Shown here: in pieces, positions 37,089 through 45,505 of the stretch
Position numbering within the stretch: the first letter of the stretch is position 1
Layout of the letters: each line of letters starts with the position of its first letter
NCBI GenBank assembly: GCA_021782365.1
Contig: JAJXVB010000008.1
Location: forward strand, 1-64,000
DNA: 64,000 bases
Origin: Pseudomonadota bacterium
Lineage (GTDB): Bacteria > Pseudomonadota > Gammaproteobacteria > Burkholderiales > Gallionellaceae
Direction of reading: 5' to 3'
Notes under the pieces: model-generated
The model's database searches: none
Seen by the model: only the letters and a program-made list of their open reading frames with translations
What the model was told of the DNA's origin: nothing
Translations under genes and position numbers: made by a program

Positions 37089-37723
37089 TGGGAAATATCG
37101 AGGAACTTGTTGAAATTCTGAGCGAGGAAGCAAAGCCCTTGAAGGCGGCGCCTCATCCTTTTTCGCTTTCCGCGAAGTGGACGGTTTATGCCGCAATCTA
37201 TCTCGCGGCATCCCTCGCGATTTCGGGAGTCAGGCCGGATTTGAACGGAAAATTGCACGACTTCTGGTTCGATGCGGAAATCGCCTCCCTCCTTCTCGTC
37301 TTCGCCTCGACGGTGCTCAGCGCATCCCTCCTCTCCTTTCCAGATCTGCACCAGATGAGAAGAACGGCGATGGCCCCGATCGCCGCCTTCGCGCTGTTCC
37401 TCATCGTGCTGTTTCTCTCTTGGCGCGCCGATTTACCCCCTTCTCCGCTCCCCGTGCACAGCTATCAATGCACGATCAGCATCACCCTGGTTTCCCTCGT
37501 TCCTGCAGTCTGGACTTTCATCTCGATGAGAAAATTCGCGAGCACGCATTTCCATCTCGCCGGAGCCATTGCGCTGCTGTCCGCATTCAGTGTCGGGGCT
37601 ATCTGGCTGAGGCTGGAGGAGATCAACAATTCAGTCGTCCATGTGCTGGAATGGCATTACCTTCCCATGCTCGCCATCGCCTTTCTCGGCTGGAGCCTGG
37701 GCAGGCCACTTCTGAAATGGTAG
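37085..37723 (+). CDS. NrsF-like (DUF1109) membrane anti-sigma factor
   Basis: A 212-residue inner-membrane protein with a cytoplasmic N-terminus (about 40 residues, EELVEILSEEAKPLKAAPHP) and six predicted helices starting near 30, 62, 95, 122, 150 and 185. This is the layout of NrsF, which holds SigF-type sigma factors inactive at the membrane. One cysteine is present (SYQCTISI), between helices three and four; the family uses conserved cysteines in signal sensing. Start overlaps the sigma stop. Confidence 0.85.
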   Translation: MMGNIEELVEILSEEAKPLKAAPHPFSLSAKWTVYAAIYLAASLAISGVRPDLNGKLHDFWFDAEIASLLLVFASTVLSASLLSFPDLHQMRRTAMAPIAAFALFLIVLFLSWRADLPPSPLPVHSYQCTISITLVSLVPAVWTFISMRKFASTHFHLAGAIALLSAFSVGAIWLRLEEINNSVVHVLEWHYLPMLAIAFLGWSLGRPLLKW

Positions 37724-37730
37724 AAAGCCG

Positions 37731-38270
37731 CTAGATGAATTGGTTGGTCAGGCGCATGAGCTCCTGTATCTTGCGGTTTGCGCCCTGCAGCTTCTTGAAG
37801 AGTGCTAACAGGAGCGCCTTGTCGAGATAGGCCTGGGTCTTCGCGTCGCGCTGCAGGCGGCTGATGCCAAGCTTGTTGAATTCGGCGACGATCACGTGTT
37901 CATCGGCTGTCACGGTCGCGGAACGGGAGACGTTGCTGCCTAGGAAGAAAGTGCCTTCGCCTATGCATTCGCCGCTGACGATCGTTCCGACGACTTCATC
38001 GTCGCATGAAACGGTGGTCGAGCCGAACAGCACGACATAGAAGTTGTTCGACGCATCGCCTTCCGTGGTCAGCTTGTTTCCCGCATAGAAATGCCTGATC
38101 ACGCATTCTTCGGATATGGGCTTCAGCCATTCGCTGGGAACGGGATCGAAGAAGGAGCATTTGCGCAGTTCGTTGAAACGCTCCGACATGTCGTCGTCGA
38201 GGCGCTTGGTGAAGCTTGCAAGGCTCTCCTCGATCGAGGGGATGGGCAGGACTCCGTCGAACTTGTTCAT
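37731..38270 (-). CDS. Cyclic-nucleotide-binding domain protein without output domain
   Basis: A 179-residue protein. One cNMP-binding beta barrel lies at about 60-150 (CVIRHFYAGNKLTTEGDASNNFYVVLFG to GECIGEGTFFLG) and is followed by a helical tail (KALLLALFKKLQGANRKIQELMRL). No HTH, so it is not a Crp-type regulator. The phosphate-binding Arg-Ser/Thr-Ala motif appears as NVSRSATV. ATG at 38270 has GGAAGGTG upstream; the longer frame overlaps the methyltransferase gene. Role unknown. Confidence 0.75.
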   Translation of the reverse strand: MNKFDGVLPIPSIEESLASFTKRLDDDMSERFNELRKCSFFDPVPSEWLKPISEECVIRHFYAGNKLTTEGDASNNFYVVLFGSTTVSCDDEVVGTIVSGECIGEGTFFLGSNVSRSATVTADEHVIVAEFNKLGISRLQRDAKTQAYLDKALLLALFKKLQGANRKIQELMRLTNQFI

Positions 38271-38317
38271 TTTCACCTTCCGCGGGTTGATAAGCTCGGA
38301 CGCATTGTAGCGCGCGA

Positions 38318-38923
38318 TCAGGCCTGCGTCACCTTGCGCAAGACGATGCTGCGAAACCATCCCATTGCGAGCGACGGCTCATCGCTTGCGACCTCTAGCC
38401 CTGCCGGCAGGGTTTCCTCGAACACCACGTCCATGCGGGTCGCGATATTGCGCGACAAGGGGGTCAGCATGCGTCTCAATGGCGCCAGCTGGCCCTGGCG
38501 CAGGAACTTGTCGAAAAGCAGAATCGAACCATTGGGTTTCAGCACGCGCGCTGCCTCGCTCATGCAGAGTTCGGGCTCCGGCACGACTGCTGCGATCAGG
38601 TGCAGGACGACATGGTCGAAACTTTCATTTGCGAAGGGTAGATTCATGCTGTCTCCGAGCAGCCAGTTTATATCGAGATCCTTCCCGCGAGGCCTTGCGC
38701 GCTTAAGCATCGCGGAATTGAAGTCGAGCGCGGTATAGCGATGCAGTGAAGGCAGGAAGGGAAGATCGAGCCCTGTGCCGACGCCGCTGATCAGCACATC
38801 GCAAGACGAATTTCTGGGTAGCGCAAGCAGGGAATTCTCTCGAGCTCTTCTCATGGCCTTCTCGATCGCGAGATCGTATATCGGCGCGATCAGGCTGTAG
38901 CTTGATTTAAGCATGCTCCTCAT
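38318..38923 (-). CDS. Class I SAM-dependent methyltransferase
   Basis: A 201-residue methyltransferase of the UbiE/COQ5-like Methyltransf_11 type. Motif I is [17 protein letters not shown], the acidic loop [12 protein letters not shown], then [20 protein letters not shown] and [16 protein letters not shown]. Substrate unknown; the four-base overlap with ubiA (ATGA) suggests a quinone or lipid substrate, which is inference. An alternative start at 38914 would shorten it by three residues. Confidence 0.82.
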   Translation of the reverse strand: MRSMLKSSYSLIAPIYDLAIEKAMRRARENSLLALPRNSSCDVLISGVGTGLDLPFLPSLHRYTALDFNSAMLKRARPRGKDLDINWLLGDSMNLPFANESFDHVVLHLIAAVVPEPELCMSEAARVLKPNGSILLFDKFLRQGQLAPLRRMLTPLSRNIATRMDVVFEETLPAGLEVASDEPSLAMGWFRSIVLRKVTQA

Positions 38924-39777
38924 TTCAGGTAATCCAGAAAGATGCCGCAAAACACCGCTGCGCCGAACCAGTTGTTGTGCAGGAATGCCTTGAAGCAGTT
39001 GTCGCGCTTCTTTTCCCTGATGAGGCCGTAATGGTAGAGCGCGATGGCGGCCGCCACAACAAGGCCTGAAAAATAGAACAGACCAAGGTTTGCCATCTTT
39101 CCTGCGAGCGCCAATAAGAACAGGGTCGCCGCATAGCAGGCCATCACCGCTTTAACGTCATGCCTGCCGAAAAAAAGCGCCGAGGAGTGGATGCCGAGAT
39201 GCACATCGTCGTCCCTGTCCACCATTGCGTATTCGGTGTCGTAGGCGACAGACCAGAAGATGTTGGCGGCGAGCATGACCCACGCCACAGGCGGCACGCT
39301 GTCCAGCAGGGCCGCGAACGCCATCGGGATGCCGAAACCGAAGGCGATGCCGAGATAGGCCTGGGGAATCGCGAAGAAACGCTTGGTATAGGGATAGCTG
39401 CCCGCCAGGAATGCCGCGGGGATGGAAAGCAGCAGGGTCAGCGAATTGAGCGGCAGGATCAGCAGAAAGGAGGCTATCGCAAGGCCTGCCGCGAGCAAGA
39501 GCGCTTCACGGGGTGTGATCTTTCCGCTGGTGATCGGACGCTCACAGGTGCGCTTGACGTGCCGGTCTATGTCGCGGTCCGCATAGTCGTTGATCGCACA
39601 GCCTGCGGAGCGCATCATGAAGGTGCCCAGCGTGAAGATCAGCACGATGCGGAGATCCGGGCGGCCGCTGCCTGCGATCCACAAGCCCCAGAGCGTCGGC
39701 CAAAGCAGCAGCAGCGTGCCGATGGGCTTGTTCATCCGCGTGAGCTGCATGTATAGCGATAGGCGTTCAAGAAACAT
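38920..39777 (-). CDS. ubiA: 4-hydroxybenzoate octaprenyltransferase
   Basis: A 285-residue polytopic prenyltransferase joining 4-hydroxybenzoate to the polyprenyl tail of ubiquinone. Both Asp-rich motifs are present: [18 protein letters not shown] and [20 protein letters not shown]-terminal [26 protein letters not shown] is typical of UbiA, with about eight to nine helices. It lies 69 bases downstream of ubiC, the preceding step. Confidence 0.96.
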   Translation of the reverse strand: MFLERLSLYMQLTRMNKPIGTLLLLWPTLWGLWIAGSGRPDLRIVLIFTLGTFMMRSAGCAINDYADRDIDRHVKRTCERPITSGKITPREALLLAAGLAIASFLLILPLNSLTLLLSIPAAFLAGSYPYTKRFFAIPQAYLGIAFGFGIPMAFAALLDSVPPVAWVMLAANIFWSVAYDTEYAMVDRDDDVHLGIHSSALFFGRHDVKAVMACYAATLFLLALAGKMANLGLFYFSGLVVAAAIALYHYGLIREKKRDNCFKAFLHNNWFGAAVFCGIFLDYLK

Positions 39778-39846
39778 GGATCAGGATCGGGGATTGAAGC
39801 TTTAGCAGTATGGAGAGTTTAACAGAAACCGTGTTTCACTCGTTCC

Positions 39847-40392
39847 TCACTCCTCAATCCTGAGTTTAAGTATGTCAGGAAGGAAGACTTCCGTGACCAG
39901 CAGCGGTTCATTGTGAAGATAGAAAAGCGATCTGCGCGCCCACATGCGGGCAGGTGCGTCATCCAATGCCCGGGCTGCGAGTCTGTATAGCGGATGTCCT
40001 TTTCCCAGCGCATTGTAATGCAGGGGGAGGCGCATGACTTCTGGATGAGAGAACAGCACGGCGCCCAGCGGCCTGGTCCCGAGGCCTCGCAGGGATTGCC
40101 ATGCGCCATCAAGGGACTCCAGCCTGCATGCGCTGTGCGCGAAAACCACGGGACGGTCGTCCGCATGAAGGAAGACATCGCGCGACCAGACGAGGCGTCC
40201 TTGCGCAAGGCCGAGGACGCGGGATTCGTCCTGCGCGACGGGTGTCTTTCCTTCATGGGTTATCTCGACTGCAAAGCGCTCGGAACGCAGCATGATGCGC
40301 CTCGTGAGGGAACCCGCATCGCGAAGCCAGGGCTGCAATCGCGCATCGGCTCCCAGCGTCGAGCGCTTCCAGTCAAGCATGGAGGAACTCAT
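39847..40392 (-). CDS. ubiC: Chorismate lyase
   Basis: A 181-residue enzyme releasing 4-hydroxybenzoate from chorismate. Recognised by the W-L-x-D-x-GSLT block (LQPWLRDAGSLTRRIM), the catalytic Arg/His region and the C-terminal ARRSLFYLHNEPLLVTEVFLPDIL. Two starts are possible, 40392 or 40380; both lie inside the recG end, so the two genes overlap by up to 20 bases. Its last codons coincide with an AGGATTGAGGA-type repeat. Confidence 0.88.
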   Translation of the reverse strand: MSSSMLDWKRSTLGADARLQPWLRDAGSLTRRIMLRSERFAVEITHEGKTPVAQDESRVLGLAQGRLVWSRDVFLHADDRPVVFAHSACRLESLDGAWQSLRGLGTRPLGAVLFSHPEVMRLPLHYNALGKGHPLYRLAARALDDAPARMWARRSLFYLHNEPLLVTEVFLPDILKLRIEE

Positions 40393-42454
40393 GCTTCTTC
40401 GCCATCCAGCGTTGCAGATAGCCGCGCGCTGCATCCGGATGATCGCGCAGCAGCACGTCGACCGTCGTCCTCGCATGTTCCAGCAGATCCTCGTCCGCAT
40501 TGATGTCCGCGAAGCGCAGCATCGCGATGCCGCTCTGCCTTGCCCCCAGAAGTTCGCCAGGGCCGCGCAGTATCAGGTCCTGTTCTGCGATCGCGAAACC
40601 GTCTGTGTTTTCGAAGATCACCTTGAGCCTCGTTCTGGCGAGTTCGGAGAGCGGCTGCTGGTAGAGCAGGATGCAAAGACTGTGCTGAGCACCCCGCCCC
40701 ACTCGCCCGCGCAGCTGGTGCAGCTGTGCGAGCCCCATGCGTTCCGCATGGTCGATCACCATCAGGCTTGCGTTTGGGACGTCCACGCCGACCTCGATCA
40801 CCGTCGTCGCGACCAGGAGCTGCAGACTGCCCGCCTTGAATTCATTCATCACGTGAGCCTTTTCAGAGCTTTCCATCCTGCCGTGAACCAGACCTACGCG
40901 CAAATCCGGGAAGGCTAAACAGAGCTGCTGATAGGTCTCCATCGCGCTTTGCAGTTCGAGCGTCTCGGATTCCTCGATCAGCGGGCATACCCAGTATGCC
41001 TGCTGGCCTGCAAGGCAGGCGCTTCTTACCCTTTCGAACACCTCGCTGCGCCGCCCATCGCTGACCAGCTTCGTGGTCACGGGCGTGCGCCCCGGCGGAA
41101 GCGTGTCTATCACCGAGACATCCAGATCCGCGTAATAGCTCATCGCGAGCGTCCTCGGGATCGGGGTCGCGCTCATCATCAGCTGGTGAGGCTCGGTGGA
41201 TTTCTCCTTGCCCTTTTCGTGGAGCGCCAGGCGCTGCTCCACGCCGAACTTGTGCTGTTCGTCGACGATCGCAAGCCCCAGATTGTGAAAGCTGATCTGC
41301 TGCTGGAAGAGCGCATGAGTGCCGATCGCGAGCAGCGTCTCGCCCGATGCGATCTTCTCCGCAGCCAGCCTCTTCTCCTTCTGTTTCAGGCTGCCCGAAA
41401 GCCAGGCCGGAATGATGCCGAGCGGGGCTAGCCAGCTCGAAAGCTTCAGGTAATGCTGCTCTGCCAGGATTTCGGTGGGCGCCATGAAGGCGACCTGATA
41501 GCCGTTCTCGATCGCCTGCAATGCGGCGAGCGCGGCGACGATGGTCTTGCCGCTGCCCACATCGCCCAGAAGCAGTCGCTGCATGGGATGGGGCCTTGCA
41601 AGATCGAGGCCTATCTCCTTGACAACCTTCTGCTGCGCGGAAGTCAGGCTGAAGGGAAGGCTCTTCAGGAGCGTATCGCAATAATGTCCCTTTGCCTTCA
41701 GCGCGGGGGCTCGGCGGGCGCTGCGCGCCAAATGGTGCACGCGCATCGATATCTGCTGCGCGAGAAGTTCGTCGAACTTGATGCGCCGCCATGCGGGGTG
41801 CGAGCGGTCCTCCAGGGATTCGGCGGGGATGTCGGGAGTCGGGTTGTGCAAGAGCTTCACGCTTGCCGAAAATTCGGCGAGCGTGAGACTCATGCGCAGA
41901 TCTTCCGGCAGATGGTCTGGCATGGGGATGACCTCGATGGCATTGGCGATCAGCTTGCGCAATGCGGTCTGAGACAGGCCTGCCGTCGTGGGATAGACAG
42001 GAGTGAGGCTGGTCATCAGGGGCGTGTCCTCTCCCGCCTTGCTGCATTTCGGATGGACCATCTCCAGTCCGTGAAAGCCCATGCGCACCTCGCCGACTGC
42101 GCGGATATTCTGGCCCTTTGCGAGCATGTTGGTCTGGCTGGGATAGAAGTGCAAGAAGCGCAGGGAAAGCTCGCCGGTTTCGTCCCGCAGACGGCAGAGC
42201 AGGGTACGGCGCGGGCGGAATGCGATCTCGCTCTGTGTGATCACGCCCTGAACCTGCATCGTCCGTCCGGGCTCCGCGGTTTCTATCGGCTCAATGCGGG
42301 TCTCGTCCTCGTAGCGCAGCGGCAGGTGCAGCAACAAGTCTGCGCGGTGGCGTATGCCAAGTTTCGAAAGTTTGGCAAGCGTGGCGGGGGGAATTTTTGC
42401 GGGGGCTGCCAATTGAATGCTGGTTAGCTTAAAGCAGGTAAAGTATCGCAGCAC
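40373..42454 (-). CDS. recG: ATP-dependent DNA helicase RecG
   Basis: A 693-residue fork-remodelling helicase. The N-terminal wedge/OB part contains LHLPLRYEDETRIEPI. Helicase motifs: Walker A LLGDVGSGKTIVAALAAL, DEQH box LAIVDEQHKFGVEQR, motif III MSATPIPRTLAMSYY, motif V ATTVIEVGVDVPNASLMVI and motif VI QLHQLRGRVGRG. The C-terminal part has RGPGELLGARQSG. Full length. Confidence 0.96.
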   Translation of the reverse strand: MLRYFTCFKLTSIQLAAPAKIPPATLAKLSKLGIRHRADLLLHLPLRYEDETRIEPIETAEPGRTMQVQGVITQSEIAFRPRRTLLCRLRDETGELSLRFLHFYPSQTNMLAKGQNIRAVGEVRMGFHGLEMVHPKCSKAGEDTPLMTSLTPVYPTTAGLSQTALRKLIANAIEVIPMPDHLPEDLRMSLTLAEFSASVKLLHNPTPDIPAESLEDRSHPAWRRIKFDELLAQQISMRVHHLARSARRAPALKAKGHYCDTLLKSLPFSLTSAQQKVVKEIGLDLARPHPMQRLLLGDVGSGKTIVAALAALQAIENGYQVAFMAPTEILAEQHYLKLSSWLAPLGIIPAWLSGSLKQKEKRLAAEKIASGETLLAIGTHALFQQQISFHNLGLAIVDEQHKFGVEQRLALHEKGKEKSTEPHQLMMSATPIPRTLAMSYYADLDVSVIDTLPPGRTPVTTKLVSDGRRSEVFERVRSACLAGQQAYWVCPLIEESETLELQSAMETYQQLCLAFPDLRVGLVHGRMESSEKAHVMNEFKAGSLQLLVATTVIEVGVDVPNASLMVIDHAERMGLAQLHQLRGRVGRGAQHSLCILLYQQPLSELARTRLKVIFENTDGFAIAEQDLILRGPGELLGARQSGIAMLRFADINADEDLLEHARTTVDVLLRDHPDAARGYLQRWMAKKHEFLHA

Positions 42455-42478
42455 ATCAGAAATTAACCAACTTTTAAA

Positions 42479-42697
42479 TCAGGCTGCGCGCTTATGAAGC
42501 GCAAGCGATACCGACTCAGAGACTTCCATAGGCATGAAAAGTTTTTCCGGATACACGTAATCTTCACCATCTTCATCCACAATGCGGATGCAGTGCATGG
42601 CCTCGGCCTTGGGATCCGGCAGAAGCTCATAAAGTTTGCGTACTTCCAGCGAAGCTGCATAACCTTCATTGTTAAGGCAGATGACGTATTTTTCCAT
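42479..42697 (-). CDS. Small hypothetical protein, pair member B
   Basis: A 72-residue acidic protein of unknown function: MEKYVICLNNEGYAASLEV, then LLPDPKAEAMHCIRIVDEDGEDYVYPEKLF. The pattern is of a small single-domain protein that recurs in bacterial genomes, as far as I recognise it, with no assigned role. ATG at 42697 has GAGG seven bases upstream. It starts eight bases after the end of its partner gene. Confidence 0.65.
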   Translation of the reverse strand: MEKYVICLNNEGYAASLEVRKLYELLPDPKAEAMHCIRIVDEDGEDYVYPEKLFMPMEVSESVSLALHKRAA

Positions 42698-42705
42698 GTT
42701 ATACC

Positions 42706-42936
42706 TCAAGTAAATTCTTTGATCTTCATCTCCATTTTACCAATGCCATGCGCTTCATACCAATGCACTTCGGCGTGGGCAGAAGTACCATCATCAAAAA
42801 CAACGGTGGCAAATCCCTTTTTCTTCTTCCAGTTACCAAGTCCATAAACTCTTTGCAGCCTGCCAAGACAACGAATGCCAGAGCCTTGTGCGATAAGTTC
42901 AACGGCAGTTATTTCGCCGCATATCTTGAAATACAT
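42706..42936 (-). CDS. Small hypothetical protein, pair member A
   Basis: A 76-residue basic protein of unknown function. A helical N-terminus (ITAVELIAQGSGIRCLGRL) precedes a lysine-rich loop (NWKKKKGFATVVFDDG) and the distinctive HAEVHWYEAHGIGKMEMKI end. The basic/acidic pairing with the next gene and tight spacing would fit a two-protein complex, including a toxin-antitoxin pair, but no known toxin motif is present. Confidence 0.62.
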   Translation of the reverse strand: MYFKICGEITAVELIAQGSGIRCLGRLQRVYGLGNWKKKKGFATVVFDDGTSAHAEVHWYEAHGIGKMEMKIKEFT

Positions 42937-42972
42937 GGCCCAGTATAAGTGAATAGTGTTGGATATGGATAG

Positions 42973-43359
42973 CTAGTCCTGGATCACCAGCACGCCGTCC
43001 ATTTCCACGAGCGCGCCGCGCGGAAGCTCCTTCACGCCGACCGCTGCGCGCGCGGGATAAGGCTGCTGGAAATAGCCCGCCATGATCTCGTTCACCTTGG
43101 CGAAATTGCCAAGATCGGTGAGATAGACGTTGAGCTTCACGAGGTCGTCGAGGCTTCCCCCTGCCGCTTTGGAAACCGCGATCAGATTCTTGAAAACCCT
43201 GTGTATCTGCTCATCTATGCCGTCGACCATCTGCATGGTGGCGGGGTCAAGACCGATCTGGCCCGAGAGGTATACGGCGTCGTTAACTTTTATCGCCTGG
43301 GAATAGGTGCCGATCGCGGCGGGCGCATCGGGTGTCTGGATGAACTGCTTGTTTGCCAT
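42973..43359 (-). CDS. ridA: RidA family reactive-intermediate deaminase
   Basis: A 128-residue enzyme hydrolysing reactive 2-aminoacrylate/imine intermediates made by PLP enzymes such as IlvA. Signature segments: [49 protein letters not shown] and the active-site [16 protein letters not shown] with the conserved Arg. ATG at 43359 gives the standard length. Confidence 0.95.
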   Translation of the reverse strand: MANKQFIQTPDAPAAIGTYSQAIKVNDAVYLSGQIGLDPATMQMVDGIDEQIHRVFKNLIAVSKAAGGSLDDLVKLNVYLTDLGNFAKVNEIMAGYFQQPYPARAAVGVKELPRGALVEMDGVLVIQD

Positions 43360-43403
43360 GTCTGTTGTCCTTTGTCGAGTCGGGGAATTATAACCGAGGC
43401 TTG

Positions 43404-43856
43404 TCAGACTGCGATCTTGAAGATCACCTTGCGGATTTTTCCGTTTCCGACCAGGGGCGCATGCGCGTCTTCCGGAAAGAAGATGCAAAAGCAGCCAGGT
43501 GGTACATGAACCCAGGATGCAGGTTCATCGTCGAAGAAGACGATGTCGCGTTCCGGGCTGTATTCGGCAAGAGGCTCCTTGCATTCGGATAGCGTCCTCC
43601 AGCCCATCGTCTCGTCGCCATTCAAGACCATCTGGATGTCGATGTGCTTGCGGTGGGCTTCAAGTTTTGCGGCTTCCCGCGTGCGCCCATCGAGGTGCTC
43701 AACGATCGCGAAGAGTTTTCCTTCGACGATCTGATGGACGCCGGGTGCGAGCGCATCGAGATCTTTGTCGCGTATGAAGTCGAACGCCTGAGGGAACAGC
43801 GGATGCAGCGCCGCATAGCGGGATGATTGTGAGAATGTCGAGAGAATCATCGTCAA
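43404..43856 (-). CDS. YhcH/YjgK/YiaL (DUF386) family protein
   Basis: A 150-residue cupin-like protein of the YhcH/EbgC family. Motifs: [22 protein letters not shown] (the metal-ligand His pair), [34 protein letters not shown], and a C-terminal RKVIFKIAV. Relatives act on sugar anomers or sialic acid pathways; the substrate is not visible here. It is the last ordinary gene before the AT-rich insert. Confidence 0.88.
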   Translation of the reverse strand: MTMILSTFSQSSRYAALHPLFPQAFDFIRDKDLDALAPGVHQIVEGKLFAIVEHLDGRTREAAKLEAHRKHIDIQMVLNGDETMGWRTLSECKEPLAEYSPERDIVFFDDEPASWVHVPPGCFCIFFPEDAHAPLVGNGKIRKVIFKIAV

Positions 43857-43915
43857 CTAATTAAAGTTCGTCAAAGAAGCCGAACCTGCTTATAAAACTT
43901 ATTTAGGATAAGCAA

Positions 43916-44125
43916 TTACTTGTTGAGACTTGCTGTACGTTTAGTTTTCTTAATTCTAGATAGTTGAGTTGCGGCATTCCTCAGTGCTTCCTGGGCTAAT
44001 ACTTCTGCCAAAGCAGATGGATCTTTTCCTAAGCTTGTTAATCGCGCTTTAGAAGCAACATCAGGAAAATAAGCACCATCCCATTCTTGAATAGTTGAGT
44101 AGCTCTTTACGTATTTTTTTGACAT
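43916..44125 (-). CDS. 69-residue companion of the proteasome-like hydrolase
   Basis: A small basic protein of unknown function. The N-terminus MSKKYVKSYSTIQEWDGAY is followed by a helical middle (DPSALAEVLAQEALRNAATQL) and a strongly basic tail (RIKKTKRTASLNK). It begins two bases after the large gene ends, with GAGGGG just before its ATG, so the two are co-transcribed and probably co-translated. It could be a regulator, substrate or adaptor of the hydrolase. Its low GC content matches the large gene and not the flanks. Confidence 0.6.
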   Translation of the reverse strand: MSKKYVKSYSTIQEWDGAYFPDVASKARLTSLGKDPSALAEVLAQEALRNAATQLSRIKKTKRTASLNK

Positions 44126-44127
44126 GT

Positions 44128-45402
44128 TTACCCCTCAAAATAATTAGCAGTGAAGTGATGATTTAATTGCGGTTGGAAATAATGTTTGCGCTTAATCCAA
44201 ATAAAACCGTCCCCCTTTGAGATTACGGCTACATCAATTGCACCCCCAACGGTTTCTGTTTCAATTGTTACTTTGCGTTTAAACGAGGTAAGGTTAATCA
44301 ATGATTCCGCCATTGCAGCCAATTCATCCTTTGGAAGAGATGCCACGGCACTTAGTACAGGGCTAATATGATTTTCTTTTTGATATGTTCGCAAGGCGAC
44401 GTTAAAGTTATTAAAAACATCTTGACCTGCTTGGAGTAATCTTTGCTTTAAAGCTTCATCATGAGCAAGATTCAGGTGCTCTAGCAGCGTTTTCGGTAAT
44501 TCACGAAAAACGGTTGCTAAATATTTTGAAGTTAGCATGTCTAAATAAGGATCCATTCCTTTCATAAATGCATGAACCATTTCGCCTTGAGCAAAAGGTT
44601 TAATTACAGCTGTATTCCCTTGGTCAAGAGATGAAGAAATTTTTGCAGTTTCCAAATTAGAGCGTATGAGCCATTTATTTGCACGGCATTTAATCTCACA
44701 ACTCAACATAGATGGAAAAACTTCTAATTTTCCAAAACCTGCAATGACTATTCCGGATTCGTGATCAAATATTTTTCTAAAGAGGGATTTTATTCCAGTC
44801 CTAACAAGCTTTTTTCGTTGTACTGCAGTAAGAGGAAGTCCGCCAAATGTGGAAACCAAACTCTTTATAAGAATCGGCGAGAATTTTTTAGCCAATTCCG
44901 TTTCAGTCTTGATATTTAAATCGGAATATATTTCTCGTTGGTTTATTTCCTCAATCATCTTAGAAATTTCGGCATTGACTGCATTAAGAGTGTCACTGTC
45001 ACTAGCTGAGCCTTTCGTTTTGATAAGCTCTTCTATAGAACTGCGGATCCTTTGAACAATCTCTGCATAAATTGGGTAAATTGCTTGAGCAACGTAAGAT
45101 GTTTCATCCTGATCGTTGATATGATCGTTTGAGGCAAGGAACTCAAAGAAACTGTCCGCATAATCAGCTACCGTATTAAACTCCTTTTTCCCTAATTTGT
45201 CTCTATGCAGTTTGATTAGCATTTCCCACGGGAATCCCATAAATTCAGCATTCCCATAGACCATTATTCCAATTGGGTGATACTTAGATAGCGTGAATAA
45301 TTTGTTTGCAGAGTTATAGACTTTCTTTCCACCAACTGTAACGGCGCTATCCGCCGCCATCGCTACGCCCATTTTATTCATGATCACAATTTCAGCTGTC
45401 AT
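44128..45402 (-). CDS. Proteasome/HslV-like Ntn-hydrolase with long C-terminal region
   Basis: A 424-residue protein in AT-rich DNA. The ATG at 45402 (AAGG six bases upstream; an in-frame GTG lies just before) gives Met-Thr, so Met removal would expose Thr1 as in HslV. Counting from that Thr, Asp17 falls in VAMAADSAVT and Lys33 in NSANKLFTL, the exact catalytic spacing of proteasome beta subunits, and a Gly-containing turn follows (IMVYGNAEFMG) where the oxyanion loop lies. The hydrolase-like part covers about 1-250; a region of about 170 residues has no recognised family. No membrane segment or signal peptide. Proteolytic activity is inferred; some Ntn hydrolases are amidases. Confidence 0.7.
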   Translation of the reverse strand: MTAEIVIMNKMGVAMAADSAVTVGGKKVYNSANKLFTLSKYHPIGIMVYGNAEFMGFPWEMLIKLHRDKLGKKEFNTVADYADSFFEFLASNDHINDQDETSYVAQAIYPIYAEIVQRIRSSIEELIKTKGSASDSDTLNAVNAEISKMIEEINQREIYSDLNIKTETELAKKFSPILIKSLVSTFGGLPLTAVQRKKLVRTGIKSLFRKIFDHESGIVIAGFGKLEVFPSMLSCEIKCRANKWLIRSNLETAKISSSLDQGNTAVIKPFAQGEMVHAFMKGMDPYLDMLTSKYLATVFRELPKTLLEHLNLAHDEALKQRLLQAGQDVFNNFNVALRTYQKENHISPVLSAVASLPKDELAAMAESLINLTSFKRKVTIETETVGGAIDVAVISKGDGFIWIKRKHYFQPQLNHHFTANYFEG

Positions 45403-45505
45403 CACTTACCTTCCAAGTAGCTTGGTTTGCATTTGTTTGATTTAGACCGCAATGTATGAAGCATTATAGGTCTAATTGTATTGTGATGTTTGTATATGCA
45501 TATGC

